Position numbers and translations under genes: made by a program
Shown here: positions 48,341 through 60,439 of the stretch, in pieces
Position numbering within the stretch: position 1 is the first letter of the stretch
How the letters are laid out: every line of letters begins with the position of its first letter
Assembly (NCBI GenBank): GCA_021464245.1
Contig: JADCRB010000006.1
Coordinates: 2,125,621 to 2,189,620 of the forward strand
Length of the DNA stretch: 64,000 nucleotides
Direction of reading: 5' to 3'
From: Carallia brachiata
Taxonomy: Eukaryota > Streptophyta > Magnoliopsida > Malpighiales > Rhizophoraceae
Notes under the pieces: generated by a model
Databases searched by the model: none
Told to the model about the DNA's origin: nothing
What the model saw: the letters and a program-made list of their open reading frames with translations, nothing else

Positions 48341-48409
48341 GTTGCTGATTTTGGGCTGGCTATGTTAATACTTATGACTCCACTCGGCGATGGGGGAACT
48401 TTTGCGTAA
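48341..48409 (+). pseudogene. Decayed kinase exon, PERK-like activation segment
   Basis: After TTTTGCTCAG the sequence reads VADFGLA, the DFG motif context of proline-rich extensin-like receptor kinases. A frame change follows, and then a segment resembling the NTHVSTRVMGTFG region in decayed form. No other kinase exon was found near it. It is a pseudo-exon remnant at best. Confidence 0.4.
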
Positions 48410-48885
48410 GAGAAATTTCTTTCATAATTCTGGATGATCTTTTTCCGAAGTAAACCAGAGCATGTCCTTTCCTTTGCTCGCTTCCAAGACCATGATATTG
48501 AGATGTTCTTTGTTTGAGATCGGTGTGTTTGAACTTTTTGACTATCAAGCATAGTCAGAATTAAAATGGTATTCCATGTTTGGGTGTCTTTCCATTAAGT
48601 TATGACACTCAACTTTGAATAGCTTTGCCTGCAATTAAGGGTGGTTCTGACTTCTGATCATTTTGTTGTAATATATGTTGTTGTGTCTAGGTCTGATTCG
48701 TTCATTAAGATCAGACAAAGACACATCCCCTTCTAAGGCTCGGACTACCTGCTTGATTACAAGTTGATAATAAAAATTAGCACTCTTTCCACGTGATATA
48801 TCGAGTCAAACTTCAGAGTTCGACCTGACGCATCAGATCAAATAGTTACTATATCTACATATCATTCAGCATATCGTGTCTTTGG

Positions 48886-49071
48886 TTGCTCATTTTAAGT
48901 TACTATTCAACTGTTGTTTCAATAATCACCTTCTTTGCCATCCGTATTATGCCTCTGCTCAGCTTTAATTTTTTCCTTCGCACGCTGGAACAAATAAACA
49001 ATGCTGGCACAAATAAAGGTTTTAGACCCATGCCGCAGTTCACTGACTTAGATATAAATCAGCTACCTTGA
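48886..49071 (+). other. Unassigned short open frame before copia element 2
   Basis: A 61-codon frame ends with a hydrophilic stretch (FRPMPQFTDLDINQLP) that looks more protein-like than its surroundings. On the far side of copia 2, 54563-54640 reads GTIADTIKLIEDALNPLL, also protein-like. They could be exons of one gene split by the element, but I do not recognise either. Confidence 0.2.
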
Positions 49072-49120
49072 ATATGGATTGCTATTTGGTATTGATAAGT
49101 GCCATTTTTCTCATTTAGGG

Positions 49121-49365
49121 TGTTAGAATATATTCATATATGGTTATAACAGATTACAACCATATATGATATGATTCTAATTATGATAGAATATATTCAT
49201 ATATAGTTATAATAGATTACAACCATATATGAATATATTCTAGTTTATTGTCATTATTTGTAATTATTCTATTTCCTATTTTATGTACTGTCCTCCTGTA
49301 TATATTGAGGTCTGCCCTTTATGTAATGATATATACAAAATATTATTCTTTCAAAGGTTTTCACA
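49121..49365 (+). repeat. 5' LTR of copia element 2
   Basis: 245 bp, with an internal near-duplicated ATATTCATATATGGTTATAA segment (two units, partly palindromic with CCATATATGAATATAT). A TATATATTG box-like motif lies near 49297. Confidence 0.95.
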
Positions 49366-49377
49366 TGGTATCAGAGC
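49366..49377 (+). promoter_or_regulatory. tRNA-Met primer binding site of copia element 2
   Basis: TGGTATCAGAGC immediately follows the 5' LTR. Confidence 0.92.
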
Positions 49378-49756
49378 TTCTCCAGTAATACTGTTCATCT
49401 AGTTTTCCTTCGACGTCGTTGGTCACCAGAAATTATTTAGTGCTGCTGTCTCCAGTTTTCCCGACCCCGTTTATCCTCAATCAAGAGTCTCTGTTCATAG
49501 ACCTCTGATTTTGGATCTGTTCTGCGAAATCTAACTTCTAAGAAAGCCGTTTGAATCTGGTGAGACTCTGCTCCTATTTTTCTTCGGATTTTCTCACATC
49601 CAATTGCAGAAGTACGTCCTACAGAACACGGAGAACTCATCGCCGAAAAATTATCTTCATTGGACTTGTCACGCGCCCTCACGCGCCTCACCGGAATCTT
49701 GATCGCCGATCTACTCTCACTCACGCGCCGGCATCTCTGGAGGTTGAAGACGACCA

Positions 49757-49968
49757 CGTCAGCACACACGTGCCCGCCACATCAGCACACATTGCCACGT
49801 GTCTTCATATTATTGGTAGTAACTGACACGCCATCCGACACGTGTCTGCCACGTAATCATCCACGTGTCCTGCCACGTCATCGGCACGTCAGTACCGTTG
49901 ACCGCCACGTCAGCACAGTTGACCGCTACGTCAGCACAGTTGACCGCCACGTCAGCACCGTTGACCGA
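49757..49968 (+). repeat. ACGT-rich array with four 21-bp tandem units in the element leader
   Basis: Four 21-bp units begin at 49885, 49906, 49927 and 49948, each built of (C/T)ACGTCAG...GTTGACCG. Upstream to 49757 more CCACGT, CACGTG and CCACGTCA words occur. The array lies between the primer site and gag. ACGT cores are bZIP/G-box type words, so a regulatory role is possible but unproven. Confidence 0.75.
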
Positions 49969-50173
49969 CCCCGGTTCACTCATTTGACCAGCCGGTTCAA
50001 CCGTTTTTGGGCCGATTCTTGACCGGTTCAGACCGGTTCCTAAGGTTTTCTGACGTCCTCGTTTCATTTTTGAGGTCTGTTTCTTCAAATTCTGACTATA
50101 CAGACTGGTTTTAGTACATCTTATACTTGATTCGGCATTGTTTATCTGTGTTGACATCATATTTACCGCTGCT

Positions 50174-53100
50174 ATGGAAAAATTTGACTCCTCCATGCCC
50201 ATAACTACTATTCTAGATGGAACAAATTATATTTTGTGGTCTCAAGAAATGTGTAGCTTCCTCAAGGGGCGCAAACTTTGGCGTTATGTTAGTGGGGACA
50301 TTCCTAAACCTACGTCAACGAAAGGCAAGGATAAGGTAGAGTCATCTGAGAAGTTAGATGAGCAAATTGAGGAATGGGAGAGCAACAACCATAAAATACT
50401 CACATGGTTTCGGAATACCTGTATTCCGATCATCAAACTTCAATTTGGTCGTCTTGGTACTGCAAAAGAAGTATGGGATCTATTAGCTTCCAGATATTCT
50501 ACCTGTGACGTTGCACACCAGTATCAGCTCCTTGGTGATCTTTATCGACTGAAACAACAGCCTGGTCAGTCTATCAATGCTTTTCTATCTCAAATGTATG
50601 TTATATGGGACCAACTGGCACTTTCTGAACCTGCATGGGATTATCCCTCTGATGCTGTTAAGTTCTCACAGCATAGAGATAGAATGAGGATTATGCAATT
50701 TCTTATGGCTCTCATTGATGATTATGAGTCTGTGCGAGCTTCTCTGCTTCATCGCGATTCCTTCCCTTCTTTGGAAAGTGTCGTTGCTGAGTTACTCTCT
50801 GAGGAAACTCGTCTAACCACCATGCGGACTCATCGTTCTGCTGCACCTACTTCTGCTGAAACTGTTCTACTCACATCTTCTTCTTCCACTCAGCTCCATT
50901 CTGCATCTGCTTCAGCTGATAATGTTTTGTTCACCTCATCTCCATCTAATCAGCGCAAAATAAGTTGTCGCTATTGCCATAAATCTGGTCATCACATCTC
51001 AGAATGCCGCAAGTTACAGGCCAAGAACCAATCAGGCTCTACACAGTCAAACAATTCCAAGGGTAAGTTTAGTAAGGCTGCTGCTGCTACCACTGCTGCT
51101 ACTGAGGGTTTGTCTACTGATCTCGAGGCTCTCTTGAGCCAAGTTGACTTTGATACCCTCAAGCGAGCATTAGCTAAATCTGGTAATTCCTCTTCTGCCC
51201 TATCCGTTGTTTCAGGTAAGTCCAAATCTTGGTTCTTTGATTCTGGATGTTGTAATCATATGACCTCTGATGTCACACTGTTCCAGTCAAAACAAGTGTC
51301 TCCATATGCACCTGTTATTCATACTGCTGATGATTCCCAACTGCATGTTAGTCACACCGGCAACATCTCCACTTCCAATTTAGCCTTATCTGATACTTTT
51401 TTTGTTCCAAATCTTACCTTAAATCTTATCTCGTTGGTCAATTGTGTGATTTGGGTTTTGATTTACACTTCTCTTCTACTGGTTGCCATGTGCAGGATCC
51501 AACGACGGGTCAGATTCTTGGGACAGGCCGTAAAGTTGGACGCTTATTTGAACTTGTCTCCCTGAAACTTCCTAGGTCGTCTAATAATCTTTGTGCTGTA
51601 TCGGTTTCCTCTGCACTTTGGCATTCTCGTCTTGGTCATGTTTCTTATTCTAAATTGAGTCCTTTAATTTCACGTGGTGTTTTAGGTTCTGTTGAGAATG
51701 TTGAGACTGATTGTGTTACATGTCAACTTGCCAAACATCATGCTTTACCTTTCAATAATAGTGATTCCATTTCTTCCGCACCATTTGACTTAATTCATTC
51801 TGATATTTGGGGACCCTCTCCTGTTGATACTATGGGTGGCTCTCGTTACTTTGTGATTTTCATTGATGATTACTCACGCTATACATGGCTTTATCTTATG
51901 AAAAATCGTTCTGAGCTATTTGATATTTATTCTCAATTTGCCGCCATGATCAAAACTCAGTTCTCTCAAAATATCAAATTGTTTCGCACGGATAATGCCA
52001 TGGAATACAAAGACTCCAAATTTATGCAGCTTCTTTCTCAATCTGGTACCATATTACAGCGTTCTTGTCCAGGTACCTCACAGCAGAATGGACGGGCCGA
52101 ACGCAAACACCGCCACATCTTAGACACAACTCGAGCCCTTCATCTCTGCATCTTGTCCTGAACGTTTTTGGGGAGAAGCTGCTCTTACAGCCGTTTACAC
52201 AATCAATCGAGTTCCATCCAAAGTTATCAATAACATGTCTCCTTATGAGCGGCTTTATGGCACATCACCTTCCTATCAATCTCTTCGAGTCTTTGGTTGT
52301 GCTTGTTTTGTACTCTTGCAGCCTCATGAAAGAACAAAGTTAGATCCCCGAGCCCGCTTGTGTTGTTTTGTGGGTTATGGCATTGAACACAAAGGATATC
52401 GATGTTGGGATCCAGTCTCCAAACGTCTTCGTGTTCCCGTCATGTCATTTTTTGGGAACATAAGATGTTCTCTTCTCTTTCTACCTTTCAGCTAAATGTT
52501 TCTTCACAATCATTTTTTACTGATCCTTCTGTTGACTTACTGACCACTACAAATTCTGAACATTCACCACAATCTCCCCCTCCTATAGATCCTTTTCCTG
52601 CTGATTTTGATACAGGTTCGATAGGCAGTCCATCACCGGCTAATCCTGAAGTCTCGTCCATGCTGTGGATCCTGCACTCTCCTCTGAGCCTCAACCTGAA
52701 CGTCGTTCCTCTAGAGTGAGTACACTTCCCTCCCATCTAAAAGACTTTGTCGTTTACTCTACCATTGCCTCTTTATATGAACCTCAAACTTATCGAGAAG
52801 CTAGTACTAACCCTCTTTGGCAGCAAGCAATGGCAGACGAATTGCAGGCCTTATCTAAGACTCACACTTGGGATTTGGTTAGCTACCTCCAAATAAATCA
52901 ATTATTGGATGCAAGTGGGTCTATAAGATCAAGACCAAATCTGATGGATCTGTTGAGCGGTACAAAGCTCGGTTGGTGGCCAAAGGTTTTACTCAAGAGT
53001 ATGGGATTGACTATGAAGAAACTTTTGCTCCCGTAGCACGAATCACTTCAGTCAGGAGTTTATTGGCAGTAGCTGCAGTTCGACATTGGAAACTTTTTCA

Positions 53101-54304
53101 AATGGATGTTAAGAATGCCTTCCTTAATGGTGATCTTACAGAGGAGGTTTACATGCAACCTCCACCTGGATATGACCATCCACCCAACATGGTCTGTCGT
53201 CTCCGTCGAGCTCTTTATGGTCTCAAACAGGCACCTCGTGCATGGTTTGCCAAATTTAGTACAACTGTGCACCAATTTGGCTTCACTTCCAGTCCTTATG
53301 ATATGCTTTATTTGTGCGCAAAAGTGCTAATGGAATCATTCTACTCTTACTTATGTTGATGATATGATTATCACAGGAGATGATTTGCAAGGCATTACTA
53401 ATCTCAAGCAGTTTCTTCGTCAACAATTTGAGATGAAAGATTTGGGTCTCCTCAATTACTTTCTAGGCCTCGAAGTATCTCTGATGCTACAGGATATTTT
53501 CTATCTCAAGCTAAATATGCCTCTGATTTGCTTACTCAAGCAGGAATCAGTGATCACAAAGTTTCTTCTACTCCTTTGTGGAGTACAATGTCAAATTTTC
53601 TCCTACTGATGGCACATCACTGAAAGACCCTACTCTTTATCGACAGCTAGTTGGGAGTCTGGTCTACCTCACTGTTACTCGACCAGATATTGCTTATGCT
53701 GTACACATAGTTAGCCAGTTTATGGCAGCACCTCGGTCCACCCACTATGCTGCTGTTCTTCGCATTCTTCGTTATATCAAGGGAACTATGTTTTGTGGAC
53801 TCTCCTTCTCTGCTCACTCATCCCTTGAGTTACAGGCCTATTCTGATGCTGATTGGGCTGGTGATCCAACAGACAGACGTTCCACCACAGGATATTGCTT
53901 CTTTTTGGGACATTCTCTCATTTCTTGGCGTAGTAAGAAGCAAACAGGCACAGCTCGATCCAGTACTGAAGCTAAAATATCGGGCTCTTGCAGATGCTGC
54001 ATCCGAATTATTATGGCTTCGATGGCTTCTACAGGATATGGGTATTACGCACTCCTCAGCCACACCTATTCATTGTGACAATCGCAGTGCCATACAAATT
54101 GCCCACAATGATGTTTTCCATGAGCGGACCAAACACATTGAGAATGACTGTCATTTTGTCCGTCAACACATAGAGCAGAACACTATTTCTTTGGTTTCCG
54201 TCTCTTCCGCTGATCAGACTGCAGATATCTTCACCAAGGCGCATCCCCCTGGACGGCATACTGATTTAGTTTCCAAACTCAAGTTAGGCATTTTACCATC
54301 TTGA
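50174..54304 (+). pseudogene. Copia 2 gag-pol, frameshifted
   Basis: Gag starts at ATG 50174 (MEKFDSSMPITTILDG), with a CRYCHKSGHHISEC knuckle and the protease site FFDSGCCNHM, and is open to about 51437. Then the frame changes at about 51437, 52140, 52433, 52655, 52885, 53300, 53345, 53477, 53578 and 53950. The pieces still carry WHSRLGHVS (GAG pre-integrase), HSDIWGP and GRAERKHRH (integrase), [10 protein letters not shown] and YVDDM (RT) and YSDADWAGD (RNase H), ending at TGA 54302-54304. In contrast to copia 1, indels and not stop codons are the lesions. Not functional as read. Confidence 0.9.
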
Positions 54305-54317
54305 GTTTGAGGGGGCG

Positions 54318-54562
54318 TGTTAGAATATATTCATATATGGTTATAACAGATTACAACCATATATGATATGATTCTAATTATGATAGAATATATTCATATA
54401 TGGTTATAATAGATTACAACCATATATGAATATATTCTAGTTTATTGTTATTATTTGTAATTATTCTATTTCCTATTTTATGTACTGTCCTCCTGTATAT
54501 ATTGAGGTCTGCCCTCTATGTAATGATATATACAAAATATTATTCTTTCAAAGGTTTTCACA
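54318..54562 (+). repeat. 3' LTR of copia element 2
   Basis: 245 bp; it differs from the 5' LTR by one A/G, one C/T and one T/C change. TTGAGTTTGAGGGGGCG (polypurine tract) precedes it. Confidence 0.95.
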
Positions 54563-54567
54563 TAGGG

Positions 54568-54943
54568 AACAATCGCTGATACCATTAAGTTAATAGAAGA
54601 TGCATTGAACCCATTATTGCTAATCTTAGTGATTCATGGTTGAGAATAGAAAGATTGGGGAATAATTTTTATACGGAATTTCAAGAGTGTATGTTGAATA
54701 ATTGCAAGCATAATACGTGCTAAAAAGAATTGCTGCATTATATAATCAACTGTGTATTCATCAGATACCTTTGAAAGAGGATCAACGTGAATATCTTTGC
54801 AAAGTTGCAAATGGGTGAGATATTTTCCTTATTATTATTATTATTATTATTATAATATTAAAATTCTCATATTATCACATAAATAAAATAACGGGCAGAC
54901 ATTAGAAACTAGTAAGATATAAATATAGACTTTTAATTTAAGA
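54568..54943. other. Spacer with ATT microsatellite
   Basis: No gene was recognised apart from the short protein-like start noted beside copia 2. An ATT trinucleotide run lies at 54829-54853. Confidence 0.5.
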
Positions 54944-55525
54944 TGCACGAACATTCTATTTTAGAAAGGTATTCTGTGTTGGACATGTATTAAATACAGA
55001 CACATGTCTGACATGTCAAAAAGTGTCCAAAAAAATTTTGAAAAAAAAATCGGATACGCGTGACGGAGACCAAAAGGAGCTATATCAGATACGATTAGAA
55101 CACGTTTTAAAAAACAATAATAAAAAAAAAGTAATGATGGGGCGCCATCCTTCTTCTCTTTCTCTTTTTTTATTTTTTATTTTTTTGTTTTAAAAAAGGC
55201 TCTTTTTCTTTCACTTTTTTTTTTTTTCAAAAAGGCACCAAGAAGATAAGATTTATTTTTTTTTCTAAAAGTTCTATAACTATCTTATGTTACTACTTAA
55301 TATATACTATAAAATCTCAAATATACTCAAAAAAATTATAAAATTTATTTTAGCAACAAAAATTAAATTTAATCTAGAATTTAATTTATAATTTATATTA
55401 TATTTTAAAAAAATTATTTACTTAGACTTATATGTGTATGTAAATGTACGTGTGTGTGTGTGTATAGACACACACATCTATACACGTGTATGCTGTGTCC
55501 GTGTCATAGTGTCCTTGTTCGTGCA
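54944..55525. mobile_element. 582-bp TIR element with TGCACGAACA ends, copy 1
   Basis: TGCACGAACA at 54944-54953 and TGTTCGTGCA at 55516-55525 are exact inverted repeats. Inside are GGACATGT, GACACATGTC and, near the right end, GTGTCCGTGTCATAGTGTCC. It contains no transposase-like frame. The right part has a GT/CA microsatellite. A second copy starts at 56172. Confidence 0.7.
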
Positions 55526-56171
55526 ACCTTTATTTTAATTTTAGTAATAAATCTATGCAATGCAAGAGTTTGATAGTATTTGTTGACAAAAAGACATTCT
55601 AATATTAAGTATTAATTTTTTAAAGAATTTTTAAACTGTTTTAAAGGTATTTTAAAATTGAGTATTATTTTTCTTATTAAAGAAAAAATTTGGGAGTAAT
55701 TTTTTCTTTTCCTTTCTTTTGAGAAAATTTTTCTAACATAACTCTCTTTTTTTCCGATAAGTAAATTTGAGAGATTTTCTTAATCTTTTTTCTTTCTTAA
55801 AAATGAAAATTTGATAATAATTTTTCATTATATTTTTAATATTTTATTTTATTATAAAATTTTATAATTAAAAAGATTTAATTAGGGTTAAAGAAGTACT
55901 ATGTAAATCAATCAAATCTTTATTTAGTTATAATTAAATTTATATTAATTGATCCCAATCCTAAATGTAATAGACTTTTGATAATTATAAGATAATTTAA
56001 TATTTTTAATTTACCAAGTTATAAAAATTCACCATGTGATGAAAAGAGAAAAGTTTAGATTTTCTTCTCAATTTTGAATTTATATATTTACAAATAAATA
56101 ATAATAAAAAAATAAATATAAAATGTAAATATAGATATAGATATAAATGTAGATATAAACGTTTAATCTAG
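55526..56171. repeat. AT-rich unit repeated at 60440-61045
   Basis: TTAGTAATAAATCT, AAAAAGACATTCTAATATTA, AAAAAATTTGGGAGT and TTTCTTAATC occur in the same order at about 60440-61045. With the TIR element in front, the whole looks like a duplicated block of about 1.2 kb. Confidence 0.8.
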
Positions 56172-56699
56172 AATGCACGAAAATTCTATTTTAGAGAGAT
56201 ATCTTATATTGGACACGCGTCAAATACGGATACGCGCCCCACACGCCAAAAAGTATCAAAAAAATTTTGAAAAAAAAAAAAATCGAACACACATGTCGGA
56301 GATCAGAAAGAGAGGTGCAAAACACAGTCGTGACACGTTTTAAAAAAATAAAAAAGTAATAATGGGGCGCCATCCTTCTTCTCATTCTTTTTTTTATTTT
56401 TTTATTTATTTGTTTTAAAAAAGGTTCTTCTTCTTTTATTTTTTATCTTTTATTTTTTTTTTGTTTTCAAAAAGGCACCAAGAAGAGAAGATTTAATTTT
56501 TTTCTTTTAGGTTCTATAACTATCTTATGTTAGTACTTAATATATATTATAAAATCTCAAATATACTCAAAAAATTATAAAATTTATTTTAGCAAAAAAA
56601 ATTAAATTTAATCTAGAATTTAAGTTATATTTTATATTATTTTATGGAAAATAATATTTACTTATATATGTGTGTGTGTGTGTGCATAAATTGAAACCA

Positions 56700-57560
56700 G
56701 ATTCAAATTGATTTTGTCAAAAAAAAAATTATGATTTATAAAGTCTTTTTTAAAAAGAAATCTGTGTGGATTTACAAAATATTTTTTGAGAAAAAAAAAA
56801 CAACATATGGTTGATCTTCTACATGAAAAAGATTTTGATGAAAGACAAATCTCCACAAAAGCTAGACCAATCTAAATAAATGTTGAGTTACAACAGCATT
56901 GTAAACAAGAAATCTTTGATTTACTCTCAAAAGGATTAATTTAGAAATCCAGATCACCTTAGTTGTGTGCAACATTCTATGTCAATAAAAACTCAGAGAT
57001 AGAACGAGGAACACCTAGCCTAGTGATTAACTATAAATTTTTGAATAAAGCCCTTAAATAGATTAGGTATGTAACACCTAATAAACATGACTTGTTGAAC
57101 AAACTTCATTCTGCATTCATATTTTTTAAATTTGATGTGAAATCTAGATTTTGGCAGACACAAGTTCACCCAAAAGACAGATATAAAACTGCATTTACAG
57201 TCCCATTTAGTTAGTTTGAATAGAATGTAATGCTTTTTGGATTGAAAAATATACCAAGTGAATTTTAGAGAATTATAAATGATTTTTTCTCTAAATATTC
57301 ACAATTCATCATTGTTTACATTGATAATGTTTGGTATTTTCCTATTGCATTGATCAATATTTTAAAATTTTAAAAATATTTTTCTTTGTTATTGAGAAAA
57401 GTGGTCTAATTGTTTTTAAATCTAAGATGTCACTCTTTCAAACTCGTATTCGTTCCTTAGAATATTACATTGCTAAAAGAATGATTGCTTCAATAGAGCG
57501 ATCTCTTGCTTTTGCTAAAAAGTTTCATGATAAAATTCTTAATAAAACTCAACTCCAGCG
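56700..57560 (+). pseudogene. Pararetroviral RT, second fragment
   Basis: The + strand translation gives ISTKARP, then FGLKNIPSEF and IIVYIDN in place of the catalytic YIDD. In-frame stops interrupt it repeatedly (several before 57250). It is related to the RT at 14500-15650 but in opposite orientation. A relic; the catalytic box is altered at the second Asp. Confidence 0.85.
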
Positions 57561-58140
57561 ATTCTTATGCAGCTTAAACTATGTTCTAGATTTCTGCCCT
57601 AATATCAATCGTATAGCTAAACCACTCCATGATAGATTTAAGAAAAATCCTGTTCCTTGGATAGATAAATATATTGTTATTGTTTAGCAGATAAACATCA
57701 AGTTTCAGAAATCCCTTGTCTTCATATTGCTGACCTTTAGCTCTTAAAATTGTTGAGACTGATGCATATGAACTTGGTTATGATGGAATTTTAAAATAAA
57801 TTTCAGATGACTAGGAATGTATAGTACAATACACTTTTGGACACTGGAATCAAACTCAACAAAATTATCCTACAATTAAAAAAGAAATTTGAAGTATTGT
57901 TTTGTACATTATAAAATTTCAAAGCGATTTACTCAATCAAAAATCTTTACTTCGTATTGATTATAAATCTGCAAAAGAAGTTTTACAAAAAAATGTTCAA
58001 AACATTGCTTTTAAACAAATCTTTTTTAGATGACAAGCTATATTTATTATATTTGATTTTGATATTAAATATATTAAGGGAGAAAACAACTCTATATCAA
58101 ACTTTTTGACTAGAGAATTTATCCAAAATAGGTCATAGCA
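57560..58140 (+). pseudogene. Pararetroviral RNase H, second fragment
   Basis: It follows the RT in order: LDFCPNINRIAKPLHDRF, then VETDAYELGYDG with an active-site Asp, then YIKGENNSISNF near 58090 as the domain end. Several stops are present. It is the counterpart of 12070-12370. Confidence 0.8.
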
Positions 58141-58143
58141 ATC

Positions 58144-59623
58144 ATGCCCAAGAAAAATAAATTCAAAAACAAAAATAAAACCCAAGTTTCTGATGAAACT
58201 ATTTAAAACCCGCAAAAATTTAAACATGTTTCCCCTTTAAATTTTCAAAACCCTACTTCCGCTAAACCCATTAAATCCTGAATTGATATTGTTGAGGAAT
58301 AAGAGGAGGAACAAGGGAAACTAAAAGAAAACCAAATTCAAAAGTGGGTTAAAAGCCTTACTCAATCTCCATAATTGCTTTTGGCCCTCCAAAACTTTTC
58401 ACAAAATAAACCACAGCCACTCTAGATAAATGATAAATCCTCAGGTATGACTTCTAAACCCATTTCAAAACAAATTGAGGTAGGATCTTCCTCTAAAAAC
58501 CTATCTCAAAATATTTTTGAATATAAATTTTCTTAGCCCGTTTCCAAAAGTACTTAGTATTTTCTTAAACCAAAATTTTAAAATATCATAGCTTTTGAGG
58601 ATGGATTTTACCATAAAAATCACTCAACTGCTATTGAAAACCTATTTGGAAAAAGATGAGAATATAAACCATGAGATCCTTCTAAACCAGTTTCTTATTA
58701 TATGACAATTCTTTTAGAAACTGAGTCCGTAAAATTTAAACATTTCAAAACCAAATAATCTAGTGATGAAATAGCCTTTTCTATTTGCCATATAACAAAC
58801 ATCATTCAACCCAAAGATTGGGGTTAGTCCCTTTCCTCATTTAGAAAATTCCTACTAAGCTTTAAAACAAAAATAAATCGTAACACCTAGTATTCTTATT
58901 GGGACTATCACCAGTCATGGTTTAATACTTTGTTTTTTTTTTCTCCAAAACTCATCAAGGACCCACACCTGGTTGATATATTTTGATAAAGACCATAAAC
59001 CTAATAATATTCCAAACTGGTTCATCCAATGGTGGAAGTATTTCGGATTAGTTCCAAAATTAATAGATAATGAATGGGTTAAACCCAACTATCTCTTATT
59101 CAAAATAGAATATAAATCCTCTACACATGAAAGAAGATTTCTACCAATTTTTTCATTCTATATCAACTTCTTTGTCCCCTGAGTCTTAGTTTGGGAATAT
59201 GAATATTCTCAACAAAAAACAGGTCTCATCTTGACCAGAAGATTTAAGGTTCGTTGGTGAAACTCTTATAAAGTTCCAGAAGAAGTTATTAAACCTGAAG
59301 TTGAAAAATGGCTTCAAATACAAATTGGGATTTTCAAACTAGGACCGTCTAAACATTCTAAACAGCTTATAGACAAAGTACACGCTGTTTTTTTGGTTGG
59401 TAAATCTCATGCTCAAAGCCTTCTTGCTGCTGCTAAAACCGAAGAAGAATACTATACAATGATGAAACAACTGTTGTAAAGTATGTCCTTTGTTTTATCT
59501 TCATCAAGCTCTAGACCAGTCAATCTAGTAATATCTCAACAGGAAGAAGATTTTCCAGACATGATTCAGGAGAACGAAGATGACTGTTATCAGATACTTT
59601 CTCCCCTTAGGAATTTTTCTTAA
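58144..59623 (+). pseudogene. Pararetroviral ORF2, second fragment
   Basis: It starts with ATG at 58144 in a Lys/Asn-rich segment. The middle contains NWFIQWWKYFG and RRFKVRW, and the end has an Ala-rich SLLAAAKTEEEY and an acidic tail, with a TAA at 59621-59623. More than ten in-frame stops. Its role in florendovirus-like genomes is not known to me. It supports assigning the 11351-11929 frame to the same ORF. Confidence 0.6.
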
Positions 59624-59639
59624 AATTGTAAAAATATTG

Positions 59640-59960
59640 TTTGATTTACTATTTATTGTAATTTCAAAAATGTCACCAGTCATAAACAGTAAAATACTGT
59701 TCACATAAATCACAAAAATGCCACCGATTAGTAACAATATCTATACAGTATTCTAAATTCCTATAAACCATATCCCTTCTTTTAGAAAGAGGCAGAAGTT
59801 TTAGGCTCGTCCTTCTCTCTCTCTTTAAACCATTTAACCCTCTCTATCCTTCTTTAAAACAAAAAGCTTACTTCTCTAGAAAGGCCCTCTCTAAGGATAG
59901 TCTTCTGTTAAAATCCTCTTCTCCCATATTATAAACTTGCTTTGTAAGTATTCATCTCAT
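59640..59960 (+). promoter_or_regulatory. Candidate pararetroviral promoter/leader
   Basis: This is the non-coding region directly after ORF2. It contains CTATAAAC at 59761-59768 followed by CT-rich leader-like sequence (TCCTTCTCTCTCTCTTTAAA). In Caulimoviridae the main promoter sits here. Identification rests on position and a TATA-like word only. Confidence 0.45.
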
Positions 59961-60004
59961 ATGGTTTGTAGTTTGTAAATTTTATTTACATCAACAAAAT
60001 TTTG

Positions 60005-60028
60005 TTATATATATATATATATATATAC
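60005..60028. repeat. (TA)n microsatellite at the viral fragment end
   Basis: A TA dinucleotide run of about 24 bp near the right edge of the viral sequence. Confidence 0.9.
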
Positions 60029-60326
60029 ATATCTGTTTATGCACCAACGCGGACAGACTCTGCCCCCTACCTGTCTGCTATTTAACTTCTTTATTTTGTT
60101 TCTTTCTTTTATGACTGGTTATACTGCCTGATCTGTTTAAATTTCTAATATACAAGATATATAGGCTAGACTACTAGTAACTATTTGTACTTGTTTATAG
60201 CACATAGAACAAAGGGATAACTTTTAAACTAACAATGTCAGCTACCTTTATCATCTCCCAATTTCTTTATTTTTATTGCCTTAATAAGTTATTTATCATC
60301 TACTATTCCTCCCTAGATCTTGGGAC

Positions 60327-60330
<4 letters not shown>

Positions 60331-60363
<33 letters not shown>
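60331..60363. repeat. (CA)n microsatellite
   Basis: About 16 CA units. It marks the right junction of the split TIR element copy 2. Confidence 0.95.
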
Positions 60364-60366
<3 letters not shown>

Positions 60367-60439
60367 TCCATGTATCCTAATTTTTTCAAGATTGACACGT
60401 CGTCGTATCTGTGTCTGCTATTTCCATGCAACTTTGATT

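Larger units (their letters stand above)
49121..54562 (+). mobile_element. Ty1-copia LTR retrotransposon 2
   Basis: LTRs 49121-49365 and 54318-54562 are 245 bp each, start TGTTAG and end TCACA, and differ at only three positions. TAGGG flanks both ends (49116-49120 and 54563-54567). TGGTATCAGAGC follows the 5' LTR and a GA-rich polypurine tract precedes the 3' LTR. The internal order is gag, protease, integrase, RT, RNase H. Pol is broken by about ten frameshifts. Confidence 0.95.
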
